The notes: a model not told the origin generated them from the letters alone. 64,000 bases of DNA from Syngnathus acus (GCF_901709675.1 NC_051100.1:744001-808000); one strand, 5' to 3'; shown: positions 51,501-64,000, numbered from the stretch's first letter. Made by a program: numbers and translations.

Positions 51501-54357
51501 AAAGCCATGTACTGACTACTCTGCTCAACACAAAGGGAACTTGGAGAATCTTTCTCCCTCCATATTAAAAGGTGAATGGTTATCTGTAATTGCAGAGAGA
51601 GAGAAAGAGAGCAATCCACGGGAGCACTCGACAGTGACACTTGGAAATGTGACCCGCAGCTGCACAACAAATGAGCTTCTTACCATGGCTAATAAGGAAG
51701 GGCCTTTAATAGTGAGAGTAGGGGCACAATTTCTTTGCATCATCATTCTCTTCAAGCATGCTCAAATGTTCACATGATATCTTTTTTGGAAGAACAGTGG
51801 CTGGATGCTATGGAAAGTTGCCACAGCCGATTTCATTCGGTATGTCGAAGCAGTCCGAGCAATTATTTTTGATCAGGTGGACTGAATTGGCTATTTTGTT
51901 GCAGGTGCTAAGTTGATATGCACCCTGTAAAGTTTAAGGGCCAGCCATAAAAAGGTCTGTTGCGAGATGAAAGAAGATGGAAGGAATTGACCAAACATGT
52001 TACATAAAGGCCACCCTGATTCAAAGCATGTCGGCCATATTTGCAATCCGGTCATTTTTTTTTTAAACTTAATTTAACCAGTCAAGCAAGTCTCTGAGAA
52101 GATGGAAAGAAAGAAAGCAAGAAAGAAAGCTGTTTTCATAAGCATGCCCAAATAATTATGAAGCATGCACAGGATCACAAGATTACAAATCAAAACCCAA
52201 ACCCAAACATAATGTCAGCAAACTCCTTTGTATTAGGTCACATTAGAAATAAATCATCCAATGTCAATAAGAAATAGAATTGGGTTCAAATGAAATGGAC
52301 ACACAATCATCTAGCATATTTTATAGTATCTAGCATATTTGACTGAAAACTCTGCCTGGTGTCTGATTGCATCTATGCTAATGCGAAAGGGTCACGCTTC
52401 CTTTCAACGCATACTGTAATCTTTGCAGCATTTGATGATAAAATGAAGGTCATCGTCAGCATGCTGTAATTCAAGTAAAACCGCCCCGAAGTCATTACAA
52501 TGACAAAGCCCAGATCATTTTATCACCATAGAGAGGAACTTCAGAATTATGAACAACAGAGGGAATGAAAGTTGTGAAGAAAGTGAGTGCAAGTTTTCCA
52601 CCTTTGAAGGATGAAAGTCTAAATGAACACCTTGAACTCTATTAGAGAGGTTGTTAGATAAACACGCCAACGGATGACCCCAATAAAATCTACCGTTTAT
52701 ATTAAAAAGGCCAGATGCTTTCATTAGGTACTTGAATTATGCTGCGCACAGTTTTGGGGGGGAGCTCCGTGAGTGGCGATGTAGAAAAACAATATTAGGC
52801 TTCCAAAAGATTGACATTGTTCTTGTAACAGGCATGAGTCGCTTTTGCTACATTTTACAGATCTATCAATCATAAATTGACTAGATTCTCCAAATCACCA
52901 TGGGCATGTCAAGTGTGCTGACACATTATTGCGCCATACAATACACAGCGATCCACTCTACAGAGACTTCATCCTTGACCAAGAAAGGGGCAAGGGCAAA
53001 GTAGGTGATGGTTTGACCTCTGTGATTGGCTCATGTGTCAAAGTGGTGGGTCTTGGCATTATTGCACACGTCTCTCATCATTCCTGTAGATGACCAATAT
53101 TATGATCGGAGAGATTGATTTGGTTTCCATACAAGGCTTTTTTTTCAATTCAAGGTGCTTGTTTTTGGAATATGGGAGGAAGTGGCCGTTCCCGCAGAAA
53201 ATCCATGCAACAAATTCCTCACGGTGCTAGCCCTTTTTAAATGCCATAGGTTGAATTCAAATTGGAGTGTGCACGCAGTTCTCAATGAGACATGTCAAAA
53301 AGTGTCAATCAAGACGCGTTTGAACTTTATAAAAAGATGAGCACAAAAATAACTGCCACCCACTCGGGCAATCAGTTCACAGATTTCGTTCCCAGCTGAC
53401 AACATTGTTTTCCAAAATAGCAGTCACAATGGACACACGTCTCCTTCAAGTTATTTGACTAGCAACCTACTTCTTTACCTTTCACTGGAATTGAAAAAAC
53501 AAATGCATCACGTTTCTTGTGCTCTGCCAGGAAATGTTTGTACTTGAACCTACTTCCATACATTGCAATTTTATTTCGACTATTAGAGGTGAATCACCTC
53601 TAGATTCTAGAGCAAAGAGCAAAAATGTTTCCATATTGACCTAAATCGGATGAGTTGGATGCAGTATTTTACTCATGTGGAAATGTACAATTTCCGATCC
53701 TCATGTAATGTTAATTTAGGCAGTTATAAAGTTTAGATAAAACGTCCTTCCTTTCACTCCAGCAGACTCGCTGTCATTTTTTTTTCACTTGCCAACTTCT
53801 ACAAGTATCTCGCTATAGTTTTTGATGAATTATTTATACAGACTTTCACTTTCCCACACAGCATATAACCTACACAGCAAAGTTTACGGTTGAAAAAAAA
53901 CACACACAGTGATTTACTTTCTGACTGAATCTGCTCTCCCCTTTCCTTTAGGGGATTCTTCTTTACTGTGATTACCAAGCGTCTACCTTTCACGTGTCAA
54001 AGCTGCCTTGCAAAAGGTTTGAGGCAATGGACTATTATCCAAAATGTTTCCTGATCTTGCGATTGGAGGCCAGTCAGGTGGACGGAGGTCTCGGCTGCGC
54101 CGAGGGGGACAACAGGGGATGGAGGGCAGTGCGTGTGGACCTGGTATCGCCGCCCATGGATCGTTATGCCTTTGCTCTTCTAGGATGGACTGGCTCCACG
54201 GTATGTTCAAACATTGCGAGAACTTATCATGGTCACCTTGAAAATGGAGTTGGTGTTTTTTCTTTCCCCACAGCAATTTGACAGAGACCTCAGGAGGTTT
54301 GCTCGGAAAGAGAGAAGGATGATTTTGGACAATCATACCCTTTACGACAAAACCAAG
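37978..54357 (+). CDS. DNTT: DNTT, terminal deoxynucleotidyltransferase (last exon not found)
   Basis: TdT adds untemplated nucleotides at V(D)J junctions in the lymphocyte nucleus. Ten exons join in frame to 477 residues: 37978-38168, 39198-39372, 41098-41226, 43578-43748, 44643-44714, 44913-45036, 45398-45530, 49133-49235, 53952-54200, 54274-54357. The BRCT domain spans about 18-112 (KMGSSRRSFLTQLARSKGF, SDEITHVVSED). The linker has an Ala-Pro repeat before VSQYACQRRT. Then come the 8-kDa domain (DAFEVLAEYYELSE), helix-hairpin-helix FGVGPKTAEKW (about 252) and the palm, with catalytic Asp in GHDVDF (339, 341) and VRVDL (429), and GWTGST (444-449). The order and loop sequence favour DNTT over POLM. 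The last segment found ends LYDKTK. The usual final exon (about 27 residues) was not found in the next 9.6 kb, so the model is 3'-incomplete; reading on past 54357 gives Val-Glu-stop. Confidence 0.94.
39487..39523 (+). repeat. (GT)n microsatellite
   Basis: About 18 GT units in DNTT intron 2, 115 bp after exon 2. Confidence 0.93.
45737..45775 (+). mobile_element. hAT-like repeat remnant
   Basis: The sequence 'cagtggtccccaaccacggtccgcagccctgta' resembles the terminal part of the same repeat family as 1383-1440. It lies in DNTT intron 7. Confidence 0.35.
49415..49555 (-). repeat. tRNA-like dispersed repeat, minus orientation
   Basis: The minus strand starts with 'gccgtactgtgccgcactggttagcacgcgcacctcgcggttgag', then 'ggagtttgcatgttctccccgtgtctgggtaggtttcctccgc'. 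This is a nearly complete 5' half of the family seen at 1481-1640. Confidence 0.65.
51013..51072 (+). repeat. (AGCAG)n pentanucleotide repeat
   Basis: About 11 tandem copies of cagag/agcag, with one interruption (gtcgag), in DNTT intron 8. Confidence 0.9.
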
Positions 54358-55909
54358 GTAGAATGAATACTAACTTTCACATATTCTGACATCTAACACA
54401 TACGTATAAGTCTGTATTCAAGCCATGACCATTTTTGGTTTATTCAATCAATTGTTAAGCTATGCTTATTCAGCAGACAGGAAAACAAAAATTGTCGACG
54501 CCCATCAATCTTTAAGGCAGTCAGTCATCTGTGAAGCTCTTATTTCATTTCCGACGCATACGGCAGAGCGGCTGTTTTGGAGCGTCAAGTGAATGAGTGC
54601 GCAAATGGACATGGGCGCCAGCCACCCTGTCACTGCCGTATCCCATCACTGACCCTCTGAGCACAGAGGTCAGGGTCTCGGGATCACCGGATGGCACTTT
54701 AGTGACACTTTTATGCACAAGCAGCCAACTCAGATGGTGTTTATTCAAATGCAAGGACCTGCTGCTGACTGTGCAGCCATCCGTACAATGAAATGGACAG
54801 GAGGAGAAGTCACACAAAAACATATGCTTATATTTAAAGAGTAGCAGGACCTTATAGGGGCAGTTGAAAGTGGAAGAAACTAAAGTTAGCCACCCTTCAA
54901 CCGCTTCAGTATAGCTTCCATTTTGAGGAAAGACAAAAATACGGATAAGATTTTGGTGTGTCTGTGACACTTTCTCCAATTGTTATATTTGGAAGGAAAA
55001 GAACTGTTATCACACTCAAAGAAATCATTTCAAATGTGACTGTAAAACGAGGAAAAAGAGGAACTCTTCTAGCCTGATTCAATGAAAACGTCTACAATGA
55101 TATTTTGGCCATCTTTCAGTTTAGCACTCAAAAGAAAATAGCAGTAGTACTGTATTTCACGAGCACCAAGGTCACCAGAAAGCATCAAATGTCAACTCAG
55201 TCAGAGCTCTGCACTCCAGACCTAACGTCTTCCTTGCTCCCCATCACAATGAAGATCAATACTTGATGTTTTGCTTTGAAATCCAGTATTGCGGGTCTGT
55301 CGTTTTTACACAGAAGAGGAGGAGGGGGGCGGGGGCACTGTTGTTGTTGTTGTCGTACAACCTGGTATAAAACGCTTCAAAAAACGAACAGCGCTTGTCT
55401 CAGTCTAATGATCTCCCAATTAAATGCTGGAATCTTGGCATACAGATATACAATAACTTGGGCTTCATGCATAGTAAACAAGGCTCTCATTTCAAATCAG
55501 TTTGTTTGCATAGGTTGGAATCGTGTTCAAGGCAAAAACAACAGGAAAAATGACCCTAATGACATCATATGATACCAAAAACATATACACCGTATGTACA
55601 ATCCTAAAACCTTGGAAAACAAAAGAAGCTTACCATGTAAAGTAAATGGTCTGGAAAATATTTTCTACCTTGAATGAACAGCCAGCCACTTTTAGCTGAG
55701 CTAAATTTGTATTACATTGACAATTTCCTTTTCTGGATATACTCCCACACTGTCAAATCCTCTAATCTGGCAGCTTGACAGTTGAGCCAAAATGTTACTG
55801 CTTACTGTCTCTGGAAATAAGGCCTTCAAAATGAAGCTGAATTCGAAACAAATGTGTTGCTGGAGGAACATGAGTGATCAAATCATTGGTTAATGGTCAG
55901 TGAGTATGA

Positions 55910-56010
55910 AGAGATTCATGTGAAAGCAAATTTGAACATGTGCTTGAGCCATGCAGTACCAAAGACGTTCCATTGGATTTAGGTCTGGTGAACTGCTGGG
56001 CCAGGTTTAC
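55910..56010 (-). mobile_element. Tc1/mariner transposase fragment
   Basis: Translated on the minus strand, 56003-55956 reads WPSSSPDLNPMERLWY. This is the conserved C-terminal transposase signature (WP..SPDLNPIE.LW) that carries the catalytic Glu of the DDE triad. Sequence on either side has decayed beyond recognition and no terminal inverted repeats were seen, so it is a dead fragment. Confidence 0.7.
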
Positions 56011-59000
56011 AACCTCCCACCAAATACGGGAGGGACATGAAAAGAATCGGGTTGAGTTAACAACCAACTTGGTCGCTTTTATTTAATTCTATTGAATGAT
56101 TTCTCTTTTAATGAACACAGCCACAGCCTCAGTTCCCAACTCGTTAAAACACGAGAAACAATTTTCTTGGATAGTTGCTTTTTTCCTCATTAGCTAGATG
56201 TGCTCAAATGTAGCTGAGTTAATTAAAATAGGTTAAAAATATCTGTTGTTTTCTTTACATTGGCTATAGCCTACCACTCCTGTCTTGCCTGCCTCCTCTA
56301 AATGTTCACTTCCAAACCTAACCCATCTAAGCCCCTGCACAATGGAACTTGCCTTCAAAAATGTACAGTTTGGTCTACCTGCTGGTTTGGGAACTTGAAA
56401 GATGTGGGTCAAAGCTGCTTCATTGCGCTGGTGCAGTGAGCCTTCGATGACTGTAAGTGAGGCGAGCACAGAGATTTTTGCTTCTGCAAGCAATGACTGA
56501 CATCTCTAGGCCAACAATTTGTAGTGCCCCAGGCAATTGGAGCGAGCTTCCGGACCCAAACAGGTCTGCTGCGATAGTTGGGTCGGCGTGAGCCAATGTC
56601 CTCTGCTGTAACTCTGAAGGTTTGTGATAATTAATATGTGTATTGGGCCTGATGAATGAGGACAGGTAGAGGATTTCATCATACCGTGACAGACTGACTC
56701 CCTCGCTCCCTCCCAGGGCAGGAGGCATCCATGACCTGTCCAACACCTCCAACCACATTTAACCATAGCATGTGTGGAATAAGCCATCGTTGGCACTTAT
56801 TCTGCGTGCGTGCGTGTGCATCAGTCTTAGAGAAGAATCGCTCTTTGTCATATGTAGGAGTATGATTAATGAAGTCCTGGTGAAAAGGCTGCAAGTGTAG
56901 TTGTCGTGGCTAAGTCTAGTTGCAGATAACAGACATGAGAAGACCATTTCAACTCTCTCTGCCTGACACTTGCCAAGAAAAGAGCATTTCTCATTGAAAT
57001 GCCAAACAAACAGATCCAAGGTGAAAGTGTTTATTCAAACTTGGTATCAAAAATGCAATAGAAGAGCTTCGCATCTCGGAAACAATTCAACATTTCGTAT
57101 CAATGACACACAGATATCATGTTGGAATTTATGACTTACTCATCATTTGAACAGACATTCACTTTCACACAATTTCTGCTTTCCAAAGATGACCGTGTGG
57201 GAGCGTTTTGCAGATTTCTCAAAATAGCCTTTCAAATCAGAGAAATTCAACAGATGGCGTCGACTCTTACAGTTCTTCCTGGCATGCATAAAAATGTTTC
57301 ATTTAAAAAGTGATCAGCCCGTAAAGATAGTTCTCTGTCACGCAGAAGTTCTCTGCCCCCAGGCGGAGAGCGGAAATGAATATGAAGCTCACTGTCAAAT
57401 TTGAGAATCTAGGGTGTGGAGTGCTCACAGCTCTCCCCCCACCCCGCCCCCATGAGCAGTGGATGACTGGACAATAACAGGGCAATTGCACTGGGCTTCG
57501 GGGAGCAAGAGTTCTGACACTCTCCCTCCTGTTTCCAAGCTGCTGAGATGTTTGAGGATAGGTGCTGGTCATGAGAAGGATCTTAAGTGTGCGAGGGACG
57601 AGGAGGAGGAGGAGAGGTTTAATTTAGCGGATGGTGGCACACGGACCCTCAGGGTTTTCACATATTGTAAGAAACACACACCTGTGCGGACATTATGACA
57701 GACAAGAAAAGTGTGGAAGGTGTCCTCTAAACACTCTGTGTCTGCTGTGGGAGCGTGAAAATTAGCCGCTGCACATTTACAAATGAGTGTGAGGTTTGAC
57801 TCGTCAAACTGACAAAGCTCACATGCCGTCTGGTCTTATGAATTTTAATTACAATTTAATTAGCAGAGGCAAATGAAAAGTAGTTGGCGTCGCATTGTGA
57901 CTTACTGTTTCAAGGTCGGATACGGTGGTTTCTTCAGCGCTTCGACTTTTAAGCATTGATGAATTGGTCTGCGACAGCTGAATCTGTCAAAGTATCTTTT
58001 TTTTCTCTCTCTGGTAACCATGGGAAGAAGTTGCAAAGTTTGAAAGCAAAACACAGTCACAAAGATAGTTTGATACACATCACATCTTACCTACTGCATG
58101 CTCGCATTTTGTTGGGCAGTGCAGTCACTCCATTCCAAGAATAAATGAGAATGGCAAAGTTCAATTCTTTGTTTTGAACCTGCATGTCCTATAAATACAG
58201 GAGCATAAACATCTTCCCACACCAATTACAAGTGTGCACAGATGTGTTGTTTTTGTTGCCACTTTCTATTACGGGCAAATTGGGTTTGATTCTCATTAAC
58301 ATATGCAATAACAAACCTTAAAATTGTCCTGCTTGTTGCCCAAATTTCAAGCCATCAATCATGGAAATTGCAGAAAAGGCAACACTATAATAAGGCATGC
58401 ACCCAATTCTATTTGGTGACCTCATTATAGCGAAACGCTCGAGGGATAGTTTATGCCACACATGGGTGCAAACAACATCTTGCATTTAATTAGGTACAAA
58501 AAGTCATCATCATTATATTTTTCATAGTACAATTCCTATGTGGAAATGGAGTAGCGCAGAAAGGGAACGCATGTTTTATGGATTCATTGGAGTGAAAGCC
58601 AACTGTTGGCTCAGTTGATTTCCGGTCAATTTATTTCTGTCCGTAAATTGAAGTGAGGATACAGATCAAAGACAAAATCTCAAGTCATTCCCAATTTCAA
58701 TTGCCCTGAGGTATAGCGATTTTTTTGTCATCCTCATTTGATACATATTATGATGAATGCACCGTACAAATGTTACGTGTGATTATTTGCCGAAATGAAT
58801 TTGTTCTTACACATATTCACAGGTAACACAGCAAAAAAAGTCATCATAGCAAATGACTTGGTATTAAGTCTGAAATACTTGCCATCCAATCATAGAGTCA
58901 TAAAAACATGATCCCCCGGCAGGCAAATTGCAAAAGGTTTGCACGGAGCAGAGCTAGATGAAGATGAATTGTCGGATTTAAAGTATCTGGGCCTATCTCA

Positions 59001-61399
59001 GCGCGACAGGATGCCTCCTTCCCCTTTGCCAGCTAAAGCATTCCAGCCTCCACCTGTGGTTCCAAGATAAGAATGGGCAATTAGGAACAAATTACATTCA
59101 TTTGGATTTGTAAATAGGATTAGGAAAATGGGACTTTTTCAAATATTGCAGCCTTGGAATGTGCAATAACAAAGTCAAAACAAGCCAGGAGCACACCCAG
59201 CAGCCAAATTTAGCAGCTCTTATAATTGGTTAGCAGAATACTCAAGTGAGAACCTCATGTGGATGACACAAGTGCTAGTGTAAGAGTTTGACGTTTTTGA
59301 GGCATATTTCACTTTGTTTATCACTGAATTCGAGTTTTGACCACACTTATGACGGGAGAAACAAAAATATGGACTTTTATTTCAAGATACAGCGATTGCA
59401 TGCTACGTTGCACAACAATTAAGGCAATTTAATGGGGATCACTGGAGAATGTGAACGCTGCATAAAAATCGATTGGTGGCCAAGTCATATGCAAGATTAG
59501 TGAAAGCAGATCAATCCAAAAGGATACATGTCCAGTGTTTTGGTGTTCCATTGCTAAGTTTTCTTTTTTGGCTACTCAATGTTATCTACAAGCCAAACAG
59601 ACTTCTTGAAAATGTAGAAACGGACACAAGATGAGGATTGTTAGTATCGACACACAAAACCTCACTGGTTGAAGTGAGTCAAATACATATTATTGATCCT
59701 TCTCAATCAACTGATTTTGATGGACTGGTTCAATAGCACTTGTTAGAGCCTTGTGAGAAAAATTCAACACATCTCAGTGTTGAATAAAATGTACTTGAAT
59801 GAGTTTTTGAAAAAGTTGGGTAAAATACTTACGGTTGCTGTGTCCCGATTAGCCAACTGCGATTGTTGCTAGGCGACAGCATGCAGGGTTGGCTGGACTC
59901 TCATTTTATCAGCATGTTTGTCAGTACCTGACCTTCATAGACCACAGGTCCCTAAATTGTGACTCACTCTGTGTTTCAAATTTGATTGTCAGACTGGTAA
60001 ACATGTATTGAAGGTCACTTGCTATAAAATGCAAACAAACTATTGCTAAATCACGGTGGCATTGATCTCTTTGAGTGAAGTCTTCAAGAAAAAAAAAAGA
60101 AAAAATCCTGCTAATTATGTGACAAGGAAGAAAAAGGAAGAAAGACTTTTTAGGAGGACGATTCCTCCATTCGGCCAAACTCTTATCCATCCACAAACCA
60201 GAGAAAGGATATATCTTTAGTTTCTACTAAGGCAGTAAAAATGGAACTAAATTGCGGGCTATTATCGCGGCAAGCTGCAGCCCTCCCATCTGAACGTCGT
60301 ACGCGATGGGATGAAAGGTGCAAATTATAATGACAGCCGTGAAGCCACATTGCAGGAGGAGTCTGAGTCACATTTATCTCTCTTAAAAGAGGCAACATTT
60401 GATCCATTATTAATGAACTAAAAGGCAAAAGGTTTCAGGACTGGCTGATATCAGCCGGACCGTGTTTGCCTTGTCGAAAAGCATTAATTGACACCGAGCT
60501 GGCGGTGGCACAGAGACGCCCGCTTCCACTCTGGGCTCCTGTTTCAGTTTGGGCCATGCATGATTTATTTAGAGGAACACTCGAATGAACAATCACTGGG
60601 CTGGTTCAGGCTGATCTTGTGGTCAGCGTGCAGCCTTTGTGTGATTTGACTCTACATTACCAGGAAAGTGAGCAGACGGTATGTCTTGCTCAGAGGTGTG
60701 CTGACCTCAGACATGCTGTAACCTCACACTTTAGATTGTGACCTTAAAGCTCATGTTGTGAGGAATATGACCCAAAAAAATGTTTCTGCAATTCATGGAA
60801 TCCAACTTTTTGGGCAAGGTTACATTGATGCATCTGATGGTTACTATACTTATAATTATTTTCCTAAAACACCCGCACATGTTATTTACGTATTAAAAAA
60901 AAAAAAAATCCATTGCACCCTTGAGCAATTTCTTTCCATGGTTTATAATTCGAAATGAATCAGCTTGAAAACTTAACTTCTACGGCGGACACACTCGCCA
61001 CATCAGTAATTGTTTCAAAAGAGGTCACTTCTCTTTGCTCAGTTTTAAAATGAATCCTGCCCCTTTACTATTGCGATGAGATGAAAAAGAGGCCGAGCAA
61101 AAAAATCCCTTCCACAAAAACTTATTCCTAAGGGACTCTTACACTAAATTGCGGAAACGATCCGATTTTTTTCTCTTTGAAAAAAAAAAAATCCCATTCT
61201 TAATCTAGTAGAAGAGAATTTGCTGACCGTCCTCCCTTTAATTCAGCTGGCGTTATCATGACAGCATCCAAAGATCACGAAGAGGGGAATGAGCTGACTT
61301 AAATGCCCTGATAGTTGGCTTTGGGTTTTCACCCCACTTGCAATTCACAGCCTGAATTCTTTTAACCTCCACATAGAGAATACCCTTAATGGTCTTGAA

Positions 61400-62350
61400 A
61401 GCGCCTGCTTCCTGCTCAACAAACCAGTTAATTATTCATGAGACTTGGTGCAAGAGAGAAAGTTAATTTTCTGCTATCATTAGTGTGGGGAGGGAGGTTG
61501 TTCTGTGTGGCTCCAAATGAAGGAGAGAGAAAATATACAATGCAAGCTCACTTGTCAATCTTCCAGCACTTTAATTGTTAGCTGCAAAAAGAACAGCTTA
61601 CCTGTCATAGGTGATTAATCAACACATTTAAGGCGATGGAATGAACATTTGCACATGTTTGTTGTATACTCACACAAAAGAGCAGCAGACTAATAACCTG
61701 ATATCATATTTCGTAAAAATGAACTTTTTACTAATAGGAGTCTCGGGTTTGATTGTCCGCTACGTTCATTTTACTCGCGGACCAGAATTGCCATCTAGAA
61801 AGAAAAAAAAAAATGTCGCAACACAGAAGATGAAATCAGATTGGACAGAAAAACAAAAATACTGAAATGTGTGATCTAAAAATAGTCTTTTGTTGTTTTC
61901 CACAAACATTGAAACATGACTTAGGCTAGGACTATGCTATGCGGCTAACGGTATGCTCATTCAATTCAGAATGCTTATAATGCATCACGAACTTCCAATG
62001 TTTTATTCCAGTATTCATGGGACTGAAAACATTGTTTGTTTTTTTCCGCTTCTCTCTATTGCTGGCCATTCATTACATTGGGGCAGCCAAACCCTCTAAA
62101 CAATTTTCATTTGCAAATGTTTGCTCCTCCACAGGCGCAGAGAGCAATAAGATTAGCATATTTTGAGTTGGGACCTCCATGTTACTGATGAGGAATTCAT
62201 TATTTACTGGACCTTTGCCTATTTTACAGGCTGATTAGCAAGCCAGGGAAGGTTGGATAATGACAACAGCACTAAAGCCAATATAGCTGTTTTATAAGCA
62301 GCCCTGTTTTACGACTGTTCGTCTAATTGCCGGTGTGATTAGTGAGTTGC
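61400..62350. promoter_or_regulatory. Candidate non-coding regulatory segment (weak)
   Basis: AT-rich, non-repetitive sequence with several homeodomain-type cores: gttaattattcatgag (about 61428), gattagcat (about 62150), gctgattagcaagcc (about 62231), tctaattgccgg and gtgattagtgag (about 62322-62345). Such clusters are seen in conserved enhancers, but conservation cannot be judged from one sequence. Confidence 0.2.
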
Positions 62351-63049
62351 ATGTGCCCTCGCGGGTTCTATCTCTGGGGTCCTGCCGAATGAAACAGGAG
62401 AGAACATCGGATGTGCAGCTGACGATTGTCCAAGGAGGGCGCAGGTGTTATCGACCTTATCCCACCTTCTCTGACAGCATGAAAGTCTTTTTTCGCCTTG
62501 ACATTTGCTCTTTTCACAATGCTAAAATCATTTCTTTGTCGTAGTGAAGGGAAAGTTTGAGGTTTGATGATCATTGCTTTCTAGGAAGCAGCATCATCAT
62601 CAAAAATCACCATGCAAAGTAAGCATGTTCACTGTGATACTTCAGGTTTGAACTCTTTTACCAGCACCTTGTGCCCTAAACCTTTCAACAATGCTCCCCA
62701 GTTTCCTGTCACTGTCATTTAGCTGCACTAGTGTGATTCCTAACTTGAAGCACTGAGACACATTTGAACCAAAAAAGAGCATCTTGCTAGAGCTGCAAAG
62801 CATGAACACAAAGTGTCAGGTCCTTGGCGGATGTTATTCTTCTCAGACCCAAAATTGGCCTGCAAATGTGGAATAGTGTTTAAAAAGCTGCACCTTTTAA
62901 CAGCATGCAGACGTTGAGTGGAAATCAGGTCACTGTTTGATTTGATCATTCACCATCCGCCCTGCCCTGTAGTTTGTCCCAAATTGCAGAAAGCAATTGT
63001 TCCTGTTTTGCCACAGCCCTCCCCTCATTTGTGCACTGACGTAGTCTAG

Positions 63050-63165
63050 AACAGTCACTCCCAACCTACGTTGAGGAAAAACACGCATTCTAAGGTCGAC
63101 AAATGATATGGCACACCGCTGTCACAAAAAGTGGATACACGTGGATAATTATTATATGTTATCTT
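63050..63165 (+). mobile_element. hAT-like repeat remnant
   Basis: The segments 'cagtcactcccaacct' and 'atggcacaccgctgtcacaaaaagt' match the layout of fish non-autonomous hAT repeats ('cagtgattcccaacct...ggcacacc...tcacaaaaagt'). It is heavily decayed. Confidence 0.35.
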
Positions 63166-64000
63166 ATAATCATTTGTTCCGTCTGCCTCAAAATGACTGG
63201 CATCGATAGATGAGCAAAAATAATGAATGAATTATTTTGGGCCAGTTAAGTGAAATTTTCAACTTTCTCCCATCGCATCTCAAGAGCTCTCACGGCACAC
63301 TAATGTGCCCTGGCAGACTCTGGGCTAGTGGAGAGAAAGTCCACGCATGTGTTCCTTTTGCTTGCCAGATGTGGATGAGGTGCCCGTACAGTACTTTGAA
63401 AGAATGTGACATCATTTCTTTTATTTGGATTCTTGTATATCGACACTGTGGAATTGATACGCCTATGACTACTTTCCAAAATTTCCCTCCGTCTCTGTCC
63501 GGGATGGGGCAGGCGGCCATGTCCATCCGCCTCATCCATCAAGCTATGGGCCGGACGGCACACGGAGGGTGACGGCTAAGAGGCAGATGTTTGTCGTATG
63601 TGTTCACAGTCACGAGGGACGTCATTATGGAGAGGACAGCGAAACATGTACGAAGCTGATTAGCAGCTTATTAAGTCAAGGACATTGACTCACAAGAACA
63701 TACTGCTTTCATTTGGGTCTGGAATGTTGATGGATTGCTCATGCTAAAGTAGCAGCGAGGACTGTGCATGTGGTCCCCTCCAACAGTATTAGAACAGAAA
63801 GGCAGATTTCTTACTGACAGGTGTGTCCGATTATTAATTGCTCCAACAATAATCAGCGATGAATGGATAAGCTCGGTTTCAGATTTGTGTTTTGCCTGCG
63901 GAAAAGGCATTTTTAGTAGAGGCGTGACCAATAATGAGACTTGTAGTATGTCTCATCCAGTTTTGGGACCTACAAAAATGAAATGGTCCAGCATATTGGA

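Larger units (their letters stand above)
49236..53951 (+). other. DNTT: DNTT intron 8
   Basis: A 4.7-kb intron with a dispersed repeat copy at 49415-49555 and a pentanucleotide repeat at 51013-51072. No other element was recognised. Confidence 0.5.
54358..64000. other. Region 3' of DNTT exon 10: no exon recognised
   Basis: I searched the plus strand for the conserved DNTT C-terminus (FLKA..EE.IF.HLGL.YI.PW.RNA) and found nothing, and saw no other protein family on either strand. The stretch is probably the last DNTT intron and/or intergenic DNA. It holds a Tc1 scrap, a hAT-like remnant and AT-rich segments with homeodomain-type cores. Confidence 0.45.

Noticed and set aside
53983-54336. 117-codon minus-strand open frame
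   Set aside because: It is antisense to DNTT exons 9 and 10, whose plus-strand frame is clearly conserved.
56455-56500. Plus-strand peptide TEIFASASND resembling part of the missing DNTT C-terminus (EEIFAHLGL)
   Set aside because: A stop codon lies just upstream in the same frame, the following residues do not match and no acceptor site is present.

Overview
The window is vertebrate nuclear DNA, almost certainly from a ray-finned (teleost) fish. The genes are intron-rich with canonical GT-AG splice sites, introns are mostly 70-300 bp in the housekeeping part, CA/GT and tetranucleotide microsatellites are abundant, and remnants of fish-type tRNA-like repeats, hAT-like repeats and a Tc1/mariner transposase are present. 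Gene order BTAF1 - CCNJ - ZNF518A - BLNK - DNTT combines neighbours known from human chromosome 10q23-24. The species cannot be fixed from this alone. All gene models were read from the sequence by matching conserved protein segments, splice sites and intron phase; the spliced reading frames close exactly. || Layout. 1-3.6 kb: one unrecognised first coding exon on the minus strand (basic N-terminus plus one membrane segment) whose gene runs off the left edge, plus old repeats. 3.6-16.3 kb: BTAF1 on the minus strand, 38 coding exons, about 1847 residues, with a promoter carrying two CCAAT boxes and a YY1-like site; a CTCF-like motif lies beyond its 3' end. 17.0-19.7 kb: CCNJ on the minus strand, 5 coding exons, with its first splice donor inside a GTGA microsatellite. 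20.7-26.2 kb: ZNF518A on the plus strand, two coding exons. 26.05-31.16 kb: BLNK on the minus strand, 20 small coding exons, convergent with ZNF518A and probably overlapping it at the 3' ends. 31.3-36.6 kb: five phase-compatible exons of a gene I do not recognise, minus strand, directly upstream of BLNK. 38.0-54.4 kb: DNTT (terminal transferase) on the plus strand; ten of the usual eleven coding exons are found. 54.4-64 kb: no exon recognised; a Tc1 transposase scrap, a hAT-like remnant and AT-rich segments that could be regulatory. || Function. BTAF1 is a Snf2-type ATPase that removes TBP from DNA; CCNJ is a divergent cyclin; ZNF518A is a multi-zinc-finger nuclear protein. BLNK (B-cell receptor signalling adaptor) and DNTT (non-templated nucleotide addition at V(D)J junctions) are both lymphocyte genes and sit next to each other, as in mammals. 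The unrecognised gene between them is the most interesting item in the window.
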